Source of the DNA: Stereocaulon alpinum
Lineage: Eukaryota; Ascomycota; Lecanoromycetes; Lecanorales; Stereocaulaceae
Assembly: GCA_018257865.1 (NCBI GenBank)
Contig: JAEUBA010000081.1
Location: 62,001-126,000, forward strand
Direction of reading: 5' to 3'
DNA: 64,000 nucleotides
Part shown: one piece after another, positions 48,213 through 58,915 of the stretch
How positions within the stretch are numbered: position 1 is the stretch's first letter
How the letters are laid out: each line of letters opens with the position of its first letter
The notes under the pieces: model-generated
Seen by the model: the letters and a program-made list of their open reading frames with translations, nothing else
Databases searched by the model: none
What the model was told of the DNA's origin: nothing
Translations under genes and position numbers: made by a program

Positions 48213-48698
48213 ATGGCGTCAGGTTATGGACTTGCAGGTGGTAAGTCTTGCGCACCTCCATTTTCTGAAGCTCGGCCTAGCTTGTAAAAGGTGACTGGAG
48301 CTTCTGTGCTTGGCTAATTATACTTAGGCCCGTCACGCTGTTTTCCATTCTGGCAGGAACTCCTAGCATGCTACGTCGTCAATACCGATACCGATGATGT
48401 GTCAGGAGGGAAGAAGTGTTTACCAGTGTTGGAGGACTATTACGAATGCCTCCACCACAAGAAAGAGGTAAGTTTACCCCAGGAATGAGTAATTACGTTG
48501 AGACATGGGGATATTTGAGGGCTGACCAGGATGGTGCGGGAATAGGCAGCGCGGACGAGGGCCTTACAACATGCATATCGAAGGGCAGAGGCTGCGCACC
48601 CGAGGGAGAATGCCCCAAAGGCTGGGACGATCCGGAATCTGGGGCTGTTGGGCAAGGAGGAGGACACGAAGACTGTATTAAATGGAACTCAAAAATGA
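48213..48698 (+). CDS. NDUFS5: Mitochondrial complex I subunit, NDUFS5 (15 kDa) type
   Basis: Three exons, 48213-48240, 48328-48467 and 48546-48698; 106 residues. The protein reads MASGYGLAGGPSRCFPFWQE, then CLPVLEDYYECLHHKKE, AARTRALQHAYRRAEA, NAPKAGTIRNLGLLGKEE. It has twin CX9C motifs (CFPFWQELLAC and CLPVLEDYYEC) typical of intermembrane-space proteins imported by Mia40 and of NDUFS5, an accessory subunit of the proton-pumping module base. Introns are 87 and 78 nt; the acceptor of intron 2 is GGAATAG, fixed by frame to give KEAARTR. The exons are short, so the gene is not obvious from open frames. Confidence 0.93.
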
Positions 48699-49271
48699 AA
48701 GACCCATCCACATGATGCGATTCGTGAATCAGACGCCGCTGGATGTAGGGGACGTGATCCGAAGCCAACATGTTGTGCTCATTATCGCGACTGCTCCTCG
48801 GCCTCGTATTCTACTAACTTTCATAATGAAAGTTGCCCATCTTATGAGGTTTCAGGTCGACAAGTCCCTTGAAAGCTTGACTCTTGAGGACATGCTCTAT
48901 TGCAATTCGCCACTTGAGGAAGCTGATTAAGGGTACTTGCATGGCATTATATCGTAGAACCCGACCGTGGATCCAGTATGTAAGTTGTGATAACCAACAA
49001 CTTGTGCACTAAGTCTTCCAGAGCAAAGCTTCATTGCCTTTGTTCCTTTCCACTGCAGAGCTCCTTCCGTGTGTGAATGACTGAGATGGAAGTCCATGTC
49101 TTGGCAGAGTGCTCTCGAGGAGTCGGAGTCAGGGCCCCGATGACTAATACCGGTAGCCGCACGCTAGTGAGCCATCTCCCTACATCCACGTTTCTCTATC
49201 CCTCAGTGCCCTCAAACCTGAAATTTCCATCACACTAACAACTTCCGTATATCAGAACTAACACTGTCAGA
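48699..49271. other. Intergenic region upstream of the BBP gene
   Basis: Same-strand gap with the BBP promoter; no gene seen. Confidence 0.45.
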
Positions 49272-51549
49272 ATGGCGTGGCGTAATCAAGGCATAACAGG
49301 CTCAAATAACATCCCTCTCGGGTCCCGACGTCGCTTTGGAGCTGGTGACTCGGCTCCTTCGGACGATGGAGGATACAACCCGTCCCAACCTTCAACTGGG
49401 CTCTCTGATGGCAGCTACAAGCGCGGTCGAAGCCCTGAGAGAGGTAGTTCTTATCTTGGTTGTCGTACAGATCGCGATACTAACACATACATAGCGGAAG
49501 TGGCTGGCGATGGAGAGAGGCGACGCAAGAAGAGGAATAGATGGGGAGACGCAGCAGAGAACAAAGCAGCCGGCTTGATGGGCTTGCCTACTATGATAAA
49601 AGCCAATATGACAACTGAACAACTTGAAGCATACACTCTACACTTGCGTATTCAGGAGATCAGTGAAAAGCTAAGAATCAACGACGTGGTGCCAGCAGAT
49701 GGCGACAGGTATGTAATTCCAAGGTTACAGCTCGGTAGACTTCTGCTGATCCTATCTCTCTTTACAGGTCCCCATCCCCTCCGCCTCAGTATGACAACTT
49801 TGGTCGTCGTGTCAACACTCGCGAGTACCGTTACCGCAAGCGCCTCGAAGACGAGCGTCACAAGCAGATCGAAAAGGCCATGAAGATCATCCCCAACTAT
49901 CACCCACCGTCAGACTATAGACGCCCAACTAAGACACAGGAGAAGGTCTATGTGCCGGTCAATGACTACCCAGAGATTAACTTCAGTACGATAACTAACC
50001 CTATCCTAACCCTTTTCTTTTGGTCATCGTTTCCTTTTGGCGATGCGTGCGGCATCCCTTGGAGGATGCAGCATCTGTCATCACTAACCCCTAATGCTAT
50101 ACTTACTCGTTATCATACGCTTTTGACTTGCAAAGACTAACACTTAGCTTGCGCTTCTCTACTAAAGTTGGACTACTCATCGGACCTCGTGGCAACACGC
50201 TGAAGAAAATGGAAACTGAATCAATGGCCAAGATCGCAATCCGCGGCAAAGGATCCGTCAAAGAGGGAAAGGGTCGATCTGACGCAGCTCACACTAGCAA
50301 CCAGGAAGAAGATCTGCATTGCTTGATCATGGCCGACACCGAAGAAAAGGTCAACAAAGCAAAGAAGCTCATACACAACGTCATCGAAACAGTTAGTCTC
50401 AAGCGCAGGATCCTCAAGTGTCTGTTGACTAACAGCTACCAGGCCGCTTCTATCCCCGAAGGACAAAACGAGCTTAAGCGCAACCAGCTCCGTGAACTCG
50501 CAGCTCTCAACGGTACCCTCCGCGATGATGAAAACCAAGCCTGCCAGAACTGTAAGTGCTCCCGTCCTTTGCGTTTTGGGATCTACGCTAAATCTTCTAA
50601 AGGTGGACAAATCGGACATCGGAAATACGATTGTCCAGAACAACGTAATTTCACGGCTAACATCATCTGTCGCGTTTGCGGCAACGCGGGGCATATGGCT
50701 CGAGACTGTCCAGATAGACAGCGTGGGGCTGAATGGCGCAACGGTCCCCAAGGTGCTGTGCCGGGTCGCCCTGCTGCTGGACGTATTGGTGGCGGTGACG
50801 CTGTTGATCGTGAATATGAGGTAAGCTCTTTCACTGCCGATTACTATGCGTTGTTACTGACGTCCTTCTAGCAACTTATGCAAGAACTTTCAGGCGGCGC
50901 GCCGGGTGGAGCTGCACCTCAACGCATTGAAGCTGGCCCTGGTGGATATGAAAATGGCCAGGGAGATGGCTACGGAGGAGAAGGCGATCGCGATCTAAAA
51001 CCATGGCAACGTGGACCCACTGGCGCAGCTGCTCCTTGGCAACAACGTGGTGACGACCGCCGTGACGACTACAATCGTGATGGAGGCGCTGGAGGCGCTG
51101 CACCACCATGGGCTGCACGCGGAGGTGACAACTACGGTGGCTACCAACAAGGTGGTGGATACGGAGGGCCCCCCGGTGGTGGAGCTGCTCCTTGGCAACG
51201 ACAGCAAGACAATGCTCCTCCTCCACCTCCAGCTGGTGATCAGTACGGCTATGGTGGCTATCCAGGCGGCTATGCAGATGCCAGCGGTGGATATGGTGGG
51301 CAACAGGGCATGGGCGCTCCTCCGGGTCTTGGTGGCGGCACTGGCGGTCTTGGTGCTCCACCAGGCTTGGGTGCTCTATTCCAAAACTACGGTGCGAATG
51401 GGGCTGCGGGCGGTGCTCCACCTCCACCTCCTTCAGATGACCTGCCTCCACCTGTAAGTCACATCGCACCCTCATCCAAGAGAAGCGCACTGATAAGTAA
51501 ACAGCCTCCAAGCGATCAACCTCCTCCACCACCACCGCCTGGAAACTAG
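49272..51549 (+). CDS. BBP: Branchpoint-bridging protein BBP/SF1 (Msl5)
   Basis: Eight exons: 49272-49443, 49495-49708, 49768-49985, 50168-50391, 50443-50551, 50603-50820, 50872-51453, 51505-51549; 593 residues. Domain order matches SF1/BBP: KKRNRWGD near residue 75 (U2AF-ligand-type motif), a helix-hairpin region (TTEQLEAYTLHLRIQEISEK), then SPSPPPQYDNFGRRVNTREY, KH/QUA2 domain (about 165-290, with IGLLIGPRGNTLKKME), and two zinc knuckles, CQNCGQIGHRKYDC and CRVCGNAGHMARDC (about 311-355). A long Gly/Pro/Gln-rich tail ends in poly-Pro. The protein recognises the intron branch-site sequence UACUAAC in pre-mRNA and bridges to U1 and U2AF during early spliceosome assembly. Intron 3 (182 nt) is three times longer than the others and unusual (see findings). 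Confidence 0.97.
49986..50167 (+). other. Unusual intron 3 of the BBP gene
   Basis: A 182-nt intron with four CTAAC branch-site motifs (49995, 50006, 50084, 50137), a pyrimidine tract after the second, a hairpin at 50042-50075 (inner stem GCATCC/GGATGC), and several alternative AGs. Retention ends at an in-frame TAA inside the last CTAAC. Use of the alternative acceptor at 50147 shifts the frame into an early TGA. Confidence 0.7.
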
Positions 51550-52118
51550 ACTGTCGACGTTAAGCTTTGACCAACAATCTAGGGGCATCCAGTCTCAAGG
51601 GAGACGGAGTACTTGGGTGCGAGCTTAATGGCTAGGGTAATCGGGAGGTAGCTACGTCGATGTCGCGTGAAGGGTGGTATATGTTCGTGCTCGCAAAGGG
51701 TCGCATGCGAATGCTTTTCTTGCCTGGCTGCTCTCGACATGTATCTTATTGTGCGTCAAATTTCATAGAAAGAAGTCTCGGAGGTTGCTTGCTTCTTCTC
51801 TGACTAGTATGCTATGTTTAACGAATGTGCTGTTCATGGTCTGCAATATCTATGCTCTCAGCCAAAGACACAAGTTACGTAGCGGCGCAGCCAGTAACAT
51901 GGGATGCTACCCAGTCAATCGACTCCCTTGACAATCTGAGGTGCCATGACAACACACATTATATGTTTAGCCTAAGGCAGATTCAGGACGCGAGATCATC
52001 GCCTCATGTATCAGGCCTCGTGAGGTCTACCACACCACCACCACCGCTAACTAGATACTCTCAGGATGTCTTAGCCAACAATCAGACAACAACGGAACCC
52101 AACCCACAAACGCACGCA

Positions 52119-52144
52119 CCCAACCAACCAACCAACCAACCAAT
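52119..52144. repeat. CCAA tetranucleotide microsatellite
   Basis: About six tandem copies of CCAA/CAAC, ending CAATCAA. Confidence 0.9.
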
Positions 52145-53000
52145 CAAGCTACCCGCCAATCCTCCAACCCGCAAAAAGCCGTCCCACTCAACTGGAAACA
52201 CCCACCCGAACCCCGTCCCACGCCTCCCACGCGAGATTCCAGGTCCCTGCGTCTTGGCAGCATACGGTACCCTGCCTCCGTGTGAGGCATGCACGCACGT
52301 ACTACGTAATCATGTAATTTATGTACGTACTCCACATCAATGTCTAAGCGAGGAATTGAAAATCTCCGGCATATGCCTGCCACGCGGGATTGGGGTCTAT
52401 GAGTCTCAGTGGAATATAGGGTGTAGTAAGGGGTGGAAGGATGGATGGATGTAATTATGTATGGAGTAAGTCTACTCCGAGCGAGGAATCGGTCGTTTAC
52501 GGTAGGGAGGCTTGCATGGGGTTTGTTGGTGTTGGGGCTGTGTGAGGGGAATGTCTTTGGGTTGGGGGGTTTGCGCGAGGGGGTTTTGGTTGGGGAGTGG
52601 GGTTGCTGTTTCATCTCGTTTGTTTGCATCCTGGTGGAGGAGGAGGCGGAGGAGGAATGGGAAGAGGAGTCAGCGCTAACATGATGACGGGAGGGGAGTG
52701 TTTAGGGAGGCTTGGCTTGGCTTCCCCTTCCGGTGGAACACGGAGGGTACTCCTGCCTACTGCGCTGGGCTGAGCTGAGGTGTATGTGTAGTGTACGCGA
52801 GCGGCATGGAAGCGAGAGGATTACGTTCTGTGACCTAGGACTGTGGGTCCATTCTGGCAGCGAGATGCATCGTTGAATATGCCATGGATATTAATTGCAG
52901 GGGTCTAGCCCAAAGCTGCTATACAAGGCCATATACAGCACAGGACATTGGTAGTCCTAAATTCTCCTCCTTAGAATCAAAGCGAAATCATGCCAAATTA

Positions 53001-53029
53001 CCTCCTCCTCATCCTCCTCCTCCTCCTCG
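53001..53029. repeat. CCT trinucleotide repeat
   Basis: Interrupted CCT repeat immediately downstream of the endoglucanase stop codon. Confidence 0.85.
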
Positions 53030-53038
53030 CATTACTGC

Positions 53039-54702
53039 TTACTGCTCCGCCTCGTAATCCAATCTTATTTTTCCAGGGTTGCTCCTTCGATTCTTACTCG
53101 TAGCCACATTTCCTGCCGCGTAGTTGGGCTTGCATGGTGATTGTGATTGTGAATGTTGTCCGTTGTATTGCCATCCGCCTGAGACGGCGGTGCCGGTGGA
53201 ATTGGTGGGGTTGCCGTTGATGGGGATTGGTTGGACTCGTTGAGGTTGAGGTTGAGGTTGGGGTTGGGTGGTGCTTCCGCTGGTGGTGGATGGGCTGCTG
53301 CTAGAAGAAGAGCCGGTGCCAGGAGTAGAGCTGCTGGCAGTAGTAGAGCTACTGCCTGCATATGAGCTAGTAGTGTCGCTCCCAGCGGTATTGCTGCCAG
53401 TTGTAACACTTCCAACAGTACCCGTCGCACTTCCTAAACCAATCCCACCCTCAAACTTTCCAGCAAAACATTGCGTCACAAGCGGTACATCAGTGTCCCC
53501 GCGCGGCGACAAACTATATACATAATCCGGTGCGAAACTTCCAGCCGCCCAGGCCACCCAGCCAAGGATATTCTTCGAATTCTGACTCATAAAGTCTAAC
53601 GCTTCGCAGATATATTGAAGACAGGAGGGGTCGGAGTTGCCGCCGCCTATTTCCGATACGAGTGCTTGACGGTTCGAGGATTGCAGATAGGTCACGAGGG
53701 GTTGAAAGGCATCGGAAATGCCATTTTTGATGCAGACGGGGTGGGTGCCGGAGCTGTCGGAATCGAGGTATTGGTGGACGTCGAAGACTGAAAAAGCGAT
53801 TAGCTTCAGTCACTTGTGAGTGAGATTCACACGTTGAGGCATACTAAGGTTATGGGTGCTGCCATCGGGGTTGGTCACGGCGGCCAATGCTGCTGCTGAG
53901 CCTCCGGCTACGAATTTTGCCGCACTGGTGTAAACGTCGCCTTCGGCGTGTTAGTAACATAAGACTAGGAATGGAGAGGAAACTGTACCTGGTAGAAGAA
54001 TCATCTGAGAAGTTGCTCCTGCACCACGAATAGCCGTCACAGCGGCTTGAACAGATCCAGCCCAGTCACTTATACTTGGCACTATTTCGCTCTTTAGCTC
54101 CTCACCCGTTGCATGATACGATAATCACGTACTGTCATGCGGCTCATTCATCAGACCCATAACCACTCTGCTATCAGCAGCATACTTTGTAGCTAACTGC
54201 TTCCACAACCCGGAAAAGTCATCATTGGTCGGTCCACCAGCAGCACCAATGATGCCCCCGTTCCAGCGGGCATAATTATGAATATCAATTATGCAATGAG
54301 CGCCTGTTGTCAAGCAGGCTTGCACAAGCTTGTCGTATTGACCCAAATTTGTGGCGTCGAGCGTGCCTCCGAGTTGGTTGTTAACGAGGAATTGCCATGC
54401 TACCGGGAGTCGGAAGATGTTGAATTTGTCATTTGTGGTGAAGTGCTTCATCTGTCCGGGACCGTCACCGCCGCTCTGTGGGACTGATGGCACTGGGGGA
54501 TAGACCCTGGATGTTGGGCATGTACCCTATAGTTCACCGTCAGTCACGAAGCACGTAATAGCGGACTACAATCAAAGCGCACATCTGTAACACAACCAAA
54601 ATCGAATCCAGCGATGTTGATTCCTGCGAATTGAACTCCAGCAGCAAGTGTGCTGGCTATGTTTAAGGCAACGATCGAGCCAGCGAGATAACTGGAAAGC
54701 AT
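53039..54702 (-). CDS. GH5 endoglucanase (cellulase), secreted
   Basis: Five exons: 54702-54583, 54526-54133, 54081-53989, 53940-53845, 53787-53039; 483 residues. A signal peptide (LAGSIVALNIASTLAAG) is followed by VQFAGINIAGFDFGC, the start typical of GH5 subfamily 5 fungal endoglucanases. Catalytic core: FNIFRLPVAWQFLV, CIIDIHNYARWNGG, GLMNEPHD (acid/base Glu), GDVYTSAAKFVAGG, FDVHQYLDSDSSGTH, LVSEIGGGN (nucleophile Glu) and WVAWAAGSF. It hydrolyses internal beta-1,4 bonds of cellulose. After the domain comes a Ser/Thr linker and QPQPQPQPQ repeat, but no CBM1 carbohydrate-binding module follows, only a basic tail, so the module may be lost or at the other end. Introns 47-57 nt. Confidence 0.94.
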
Positions 54703-55408
54703 GACTATTTCGTGTTTGCTGCAAAGACAAGAGAGCGTGGGGGTAACTCGTCGAGAGCACCTGTAGCATCTATATAAAAGCGAGAGACGGCAGAGTACAG
54801 AACGAATGGAAAGAGGTCAACGGAGAAAGGAAAAGGATGGTGTTTTGACATGGAAACCACTCCATCCCGTCATAGTACGGGCATGCTCGACGGGCTTGGA
54901 CACGTGCTATATGAAACCTTATCCTCCGGGATGGAGGCTCGGGAGTCCCTGATTCATCTTGCTTCTTCTATGATGGGCGGGTAGGCCGTGAGAGAGTGAT
55001 TATGAGACATTGTGAAGCCAAAACATAGCTTCGGCGCTACGGGAGCTATGTCATTAAGCCCATGTATGGTACATGGCGCTTAAGATGTAATAGGAGCTAT
55101 TTCATCCCGCGTTGAGGCTAGAACGTTAGGGGTAAGAGAGTGGAAAAAAAGTGTGGTTACTGCCGTGAATTGCATAACAATAGGGAAGGCGGGATGGCTT
55201 TGCAAGAAGTGACGTTGCCTGGCCCACATCATTGATGGATGATTTCCCAAAGGGAACCGAAGGAGGGTCGACTAATATATGAAGTTGGTGTGATGACGGG
55301 GACAGTGGGAAGACCGATAAAGAGTGCAGGTTTCAAGTCGTGCCGTCGCGACTAATTACCGAGCCGTGCCTATCATATCAGATCTGTGCCCATTGACCGC
55401 AAGCAAAA

Positions 55409-55413
55409 CATGC
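55409..55413. repeat. Putative target-site duplication, left (CATGC)
   Basis: Directly abuts the left terminal inverted repeat and matches the 5 bp after the right terminus. Confidence 0.6.
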
Positions 55414-55694
55414 TGTCGGTACACCCTCTTGCTAGGTAGTACCGATTAGTAGGTAGCTTGATCCCCTATTACCTGCCCCGGACAACCTGATTGGCAGGGT
55501 GTCTATTGGGCTTGGTAAACTGGGGATTAACAGTGTCGGTACACCCTCTTGCTAGGTAGTACCGATTAGTAGGTAGCTTAATCCCGAGTTTACCAAGCCC
55601 AATAGACACCCTGCCAATCAGGTTGTCCGGGGCAGGTAACAGGGGATCAAGCACCTACTAATCGGTACAACCTAGCAGCTAGGTTCTACCGACA
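55414..55694. mobile_element. Nested foldback/MITE-like element
   Basis: A 281-bp element with terminal inverted repeats beginning TGTCGGTA and ending TACCGACA, flanked by CATGC on both sides (55409-55413 and 55695-55699), which looks like a 5-bp target-site duplication. The arms (about 108 nt each) pair; their inner 51 bp (55471-55521 against 55587-55637) are perfectly complementary. The outer part is diverged between the two ends. The central loop (55522-55586) contains a second direct copy of the left terminus at 55534, exactly 120 bp after the first and differing at about one base. There is no coding capacity, so it would be non-autonomous and move by a transposase encoded elsewhere. Class not assignable. 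Confidence 0.85.
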
Positions 55695-55699
55695 CATGC
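55695..55699. repeat. Putative target-site duplication, right (CATGC)
   Basis: Directly follows the right terminal inverted repeat and matches the left flank. Confidence 0.6.
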
Positions 55700-56292
55700 T
55701 TTACTTGACGACCCAAGATCTTGGAAGATAACACGTCTGTGGAAGATTTCCAGACTTCTGTGTCGCCTAGCCATGAGACTCTGTGCATCTAAAATCTTCA
55801 TGTATGGGACACCAGGAATCGCGCAAGCTTCACTAAGGTAGGACCAGCTGATCTTCCTCTTTTGGAGCTAACTTCGGACCCTGCATCCGAATCCCGTAAC
55901 CGAGGGGAGCATTCATTTGTGAAGATGTTGTAATGTTCCATTCAACATGGTTCAGTGCTCCTTCATGTTCCCTGTGATGACCCGTCCGCTGTGATGGCAT
56001 TGGTGAGATGACCACGTAGAGACAAGAGCACCCGTTCCGTAATGAACCAACTGATCCTTCCCTTCGGAATAGCGCCAACCATTGACATAGACAGTATTGG
56101 GTAGCCGTTTTGCCACCTCCTCTCCTCGGCCACGAACCGTCATTCATCATTACGCACTCTTCAGGCCTGTTCCATGACATTCATGTCATATACCATCACC
56201 GACCTTGCTGCCTTCTCCGTAGAAGGTCCTTATGCAACTCGACCCGTAATGACTGCACTTTCAAGCGCAGGCTTGTACATAATATGCCTTCG

Positions 56293-58915
56293 TCAGGCTC
56301 GTTGGTGGAGCATGCCCGTGTCGTTGTAATTGTCGGATCCTATAGTACTACTTCCATTATGCCCCTCGCCAAAGCACATTGCATAATTGGTATCAGGTGG
56401 CCATGCCCCCCATATCGAATCAAACTCGATCGCCTCGTCGGCATTTGTAGATGGAGGGTTGGAGTCTGACGGAAGGACTGTATTTGTAAGATCTAGAAGG
56501 CCAGAAAATGAATGCTCATCTGGTGCGAGCGGCGGATGGCTCATGGATGGGCTGTCGAAGAGGTTGAGAGGTGTTGTATGGGCCATCGATGAGCCAATGG
56601 AAGGCGATTCGGTAGCTCCTGGTAGAGCTGGTATTGGTAACCACCCCTGGTTCAAGACTGGCGCGAATGCCGCAGGACTCGGATCATCGAAATCCTGCCT
56701 CACATTCTCCAGCGGAGTTTCATCATTGTACGAGGAAGGGTCGCTTAGGGACACTGGCGGTCTCCGTTGTCGAATAATGACATTACGGAAGTCTATCAGT
56801 ATTTGTGCAACTTTCTTTGCTTGTGGGTCCATTTGGCCAAGATATGACATGATGGTGATCGAATTCGCCATGGCCTGTTTCGACAATGGACTTAGTGACG
56901 GGTAGACAAATTCATTGGAAAAGATAATGAGAGCAGCGGCAAAGAGGGCATGCGTTACAAAAGGCTCAATCTTTGGCAAGTAACGACCGTCGTAGGCCAT
57001 TTGGATAATGGCAATGGTATGTGACGAAGCGACAAGACAAGCGTGCGAAAACTGCTCCATGCGACCTTTACGTGGCTGTGGCGCCTGGTCGTTGCCCAAT
57101 CGTGTACGATGGATCTCGGCGGTTAGGAGGTAGAGGAAGAAGGGGCGGGAGAGAAGGATGATCGAATGGCAATAGATGGTGTTCGCGTGGAGGATTGCAA
57201 TAGCCTGCCTGCGATTACGGGGTGACGCTTGGCGCCAATGTAGCGAAGGGGACAAGTTTTCAGGCCATTGCTTGCATTCGTCTGCGAGTTCCTGAGCAAG
57301 TTTCGTTGATATCTTGCGCTGTAAATAGACCTTCTTTAGTATCAAACCGACCACATGAGAGCTGCGGCATGCCGCTTCGAGCCCAGCTGTACAATACTGC
57401 TCGGGGGGTAGCTGTGGTTCTTGTGAAAACGCTCTAGAGATCGGATTGAGAATGTCTCCGGAGCACTCGTCTTCAGCTATTGCGACTGGACGACCTAATG
57501 CAGAAGCTAGGAAACGATCCATAATAAACAGTGATCTCCATATCTTCCTTCGAGCAAGTCCCTCCGGTCGAGGAAAGATGTTGATAGCATCTGCTCGGTG
57601 CATACCAAGCGCATATGCTGTGCGTACTGCCATACCTATATCTGTGTTAGCTGTGATTGTTTCCCTAAGGACTAGAAATCTTACCAACGTATGCCGCTGC
57701 CGTATTCTTCTTCGTTTTTGTGACCATGAATAGAGCCATAAGAAGCAGAGCTTGTATGGTCCATAAGTCGCCATCTTCGAATCCTACGAATGGATCGCTG
57801 ATGCTCTTGGCATGTAGATAGAAGACCTCGGCCTGATATGGAAACTTCGCTCTCAGATCATCGACAATTGCAGCCTCGGAGGATCCAAACTCGGGGGTAG
57901 CAAAAGATATACCAATTGAGAGGACGAGATTGAGATGGCAGAGGTATGTGTGATCAGGGCTCAATGGATCTGAATAGTGCTTATGCAAGTTGCGGAGAAA
58001 CTCCCTCTCATCGAAGATTTCGACGATACCGTGTAGCTGCTCCGGTATCAGTTGTATACACTCGCTAGAGCTGGGGGGTCTAAGCACGAACGTGAACAAA
58101 GAACGCATCCACAAGTATCAACGCAACCTCCTTCGGAGGCAGCTGATATGTAAGACGAACGTCTTCTGCTAATTTCAAGCGGGGCTCGACGATTTCATGG
58201 CGAGCTGGATCGGTAGTGAAGGGGCATTCACCTACGGTGGTTTCGACCATAGAGCGGAGTATTTGAAGGAACGTCAGGGTGGCAGCCTCTCCAACATATA
58301 AGAGCCTTCCATTACTATCCGCCATCATTCGTGCCATAGTATGGTTTTCCGCCTCCTCATCCCCGCCATTATCATTTTGCGGTGTGGCATTTTGTTTTGG
58401 TGCGAATAGGCCTATAGCCCGTGCAGCGCTCTCAATGGACGGTGGATTGTTTCCTGATGCATTCATATTGTAATCCTGGTTATTTTCGGAGATTTGGCCA
58501 CTAGCAGGGGCGTTTCGCCCACTGCGAGCGTTGTTGCCTGATGCATATGTACTGTAAGTCTGAGCCTCATCGGACGTGTGAATACCAGCAGAGGCGTTTC
58601 GCCCACTGCTAGCCTCGCCAATACCGGTGAATTCAATCCCTCTGTTGAGCCTCTTCGACGGCGAGGGTCGTGAGGGAGAAGAGCTGTCTTGCTGATTATC
58701 GCCTACAGTGTAAGCACATGTGAAGTTCCTCTTTCCGCAGGTGATGCACGGTTGCAGTCCATTACACTGATTGTGTAGTATGTAAGCTCCTGATTGACGC
58801 AATACAGGTGGTGGACAAGCGTGGAGTGACTAACCTTCTGCTTCCGGCGCTTACAGCTATCACACGCATTCGCAGTCCGTTGTCTCTTGTCCGGGTCGAC
58901 TTTAGGGCGAGTCAT
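56293..58915 (-). CDS. Zn2Cys6 transcription factor with fungal-specific TF domain
   Basis: Four exons: 58915-58835, 58766-58092, 58036-57685, 57635-56293; 816 residues. The zinc cluster is split by intron 1: CDSCKRRKQK joins CNGLQPCITCGKRNFTC, giving the standard C-x2-C-x6-C-x5-C-x2-C-x6-C. A linker with Ser-rich and Asn-rich stretches follows. The fungal-specific regulatory domain begins near PPKEVALILVDAFFVH and includes FDEREFLRNLHKHY, TAYALGMHRADA and RRKIWRSLFIMDRFLASALG. Intron 2 (55 nt, GTTCGT...GAGCAG) is inferred from frame and yields FFVHLHGIVEIF. Such factors bind CGG-type sites and control pathway genes. The adjacent decayed CoA-transferase gene may once have been a target, which is speculation. 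Confidence 0.92.

Larger units (their letters stand above)
51550..53038. other. Convergent intergenic region with microsatellites
   Basis: A 1.5-kb gap between convergent genes. Contains a CAAC/CCAA microsatellite (about 52119-52144) and a CCT-repeat (53001-53029). Open frames in both strands have biased composition and no motifs. Confidence 0.5.
54703..56292. other. Intergenic region containing a foldback element
   Basis: Upstream of the GH5 gene and downstream of the Zn2Cys6 gene. Apart from the element at 55414-55694 no gene is seen. Confidence 0.5.

Noticed and set aside
50876..51535. Long minus-strand frame opposite the BBP tail
   Set aside because: Mirror of the Gly/Pro/Gln-rich coding sequence; composition artefact.
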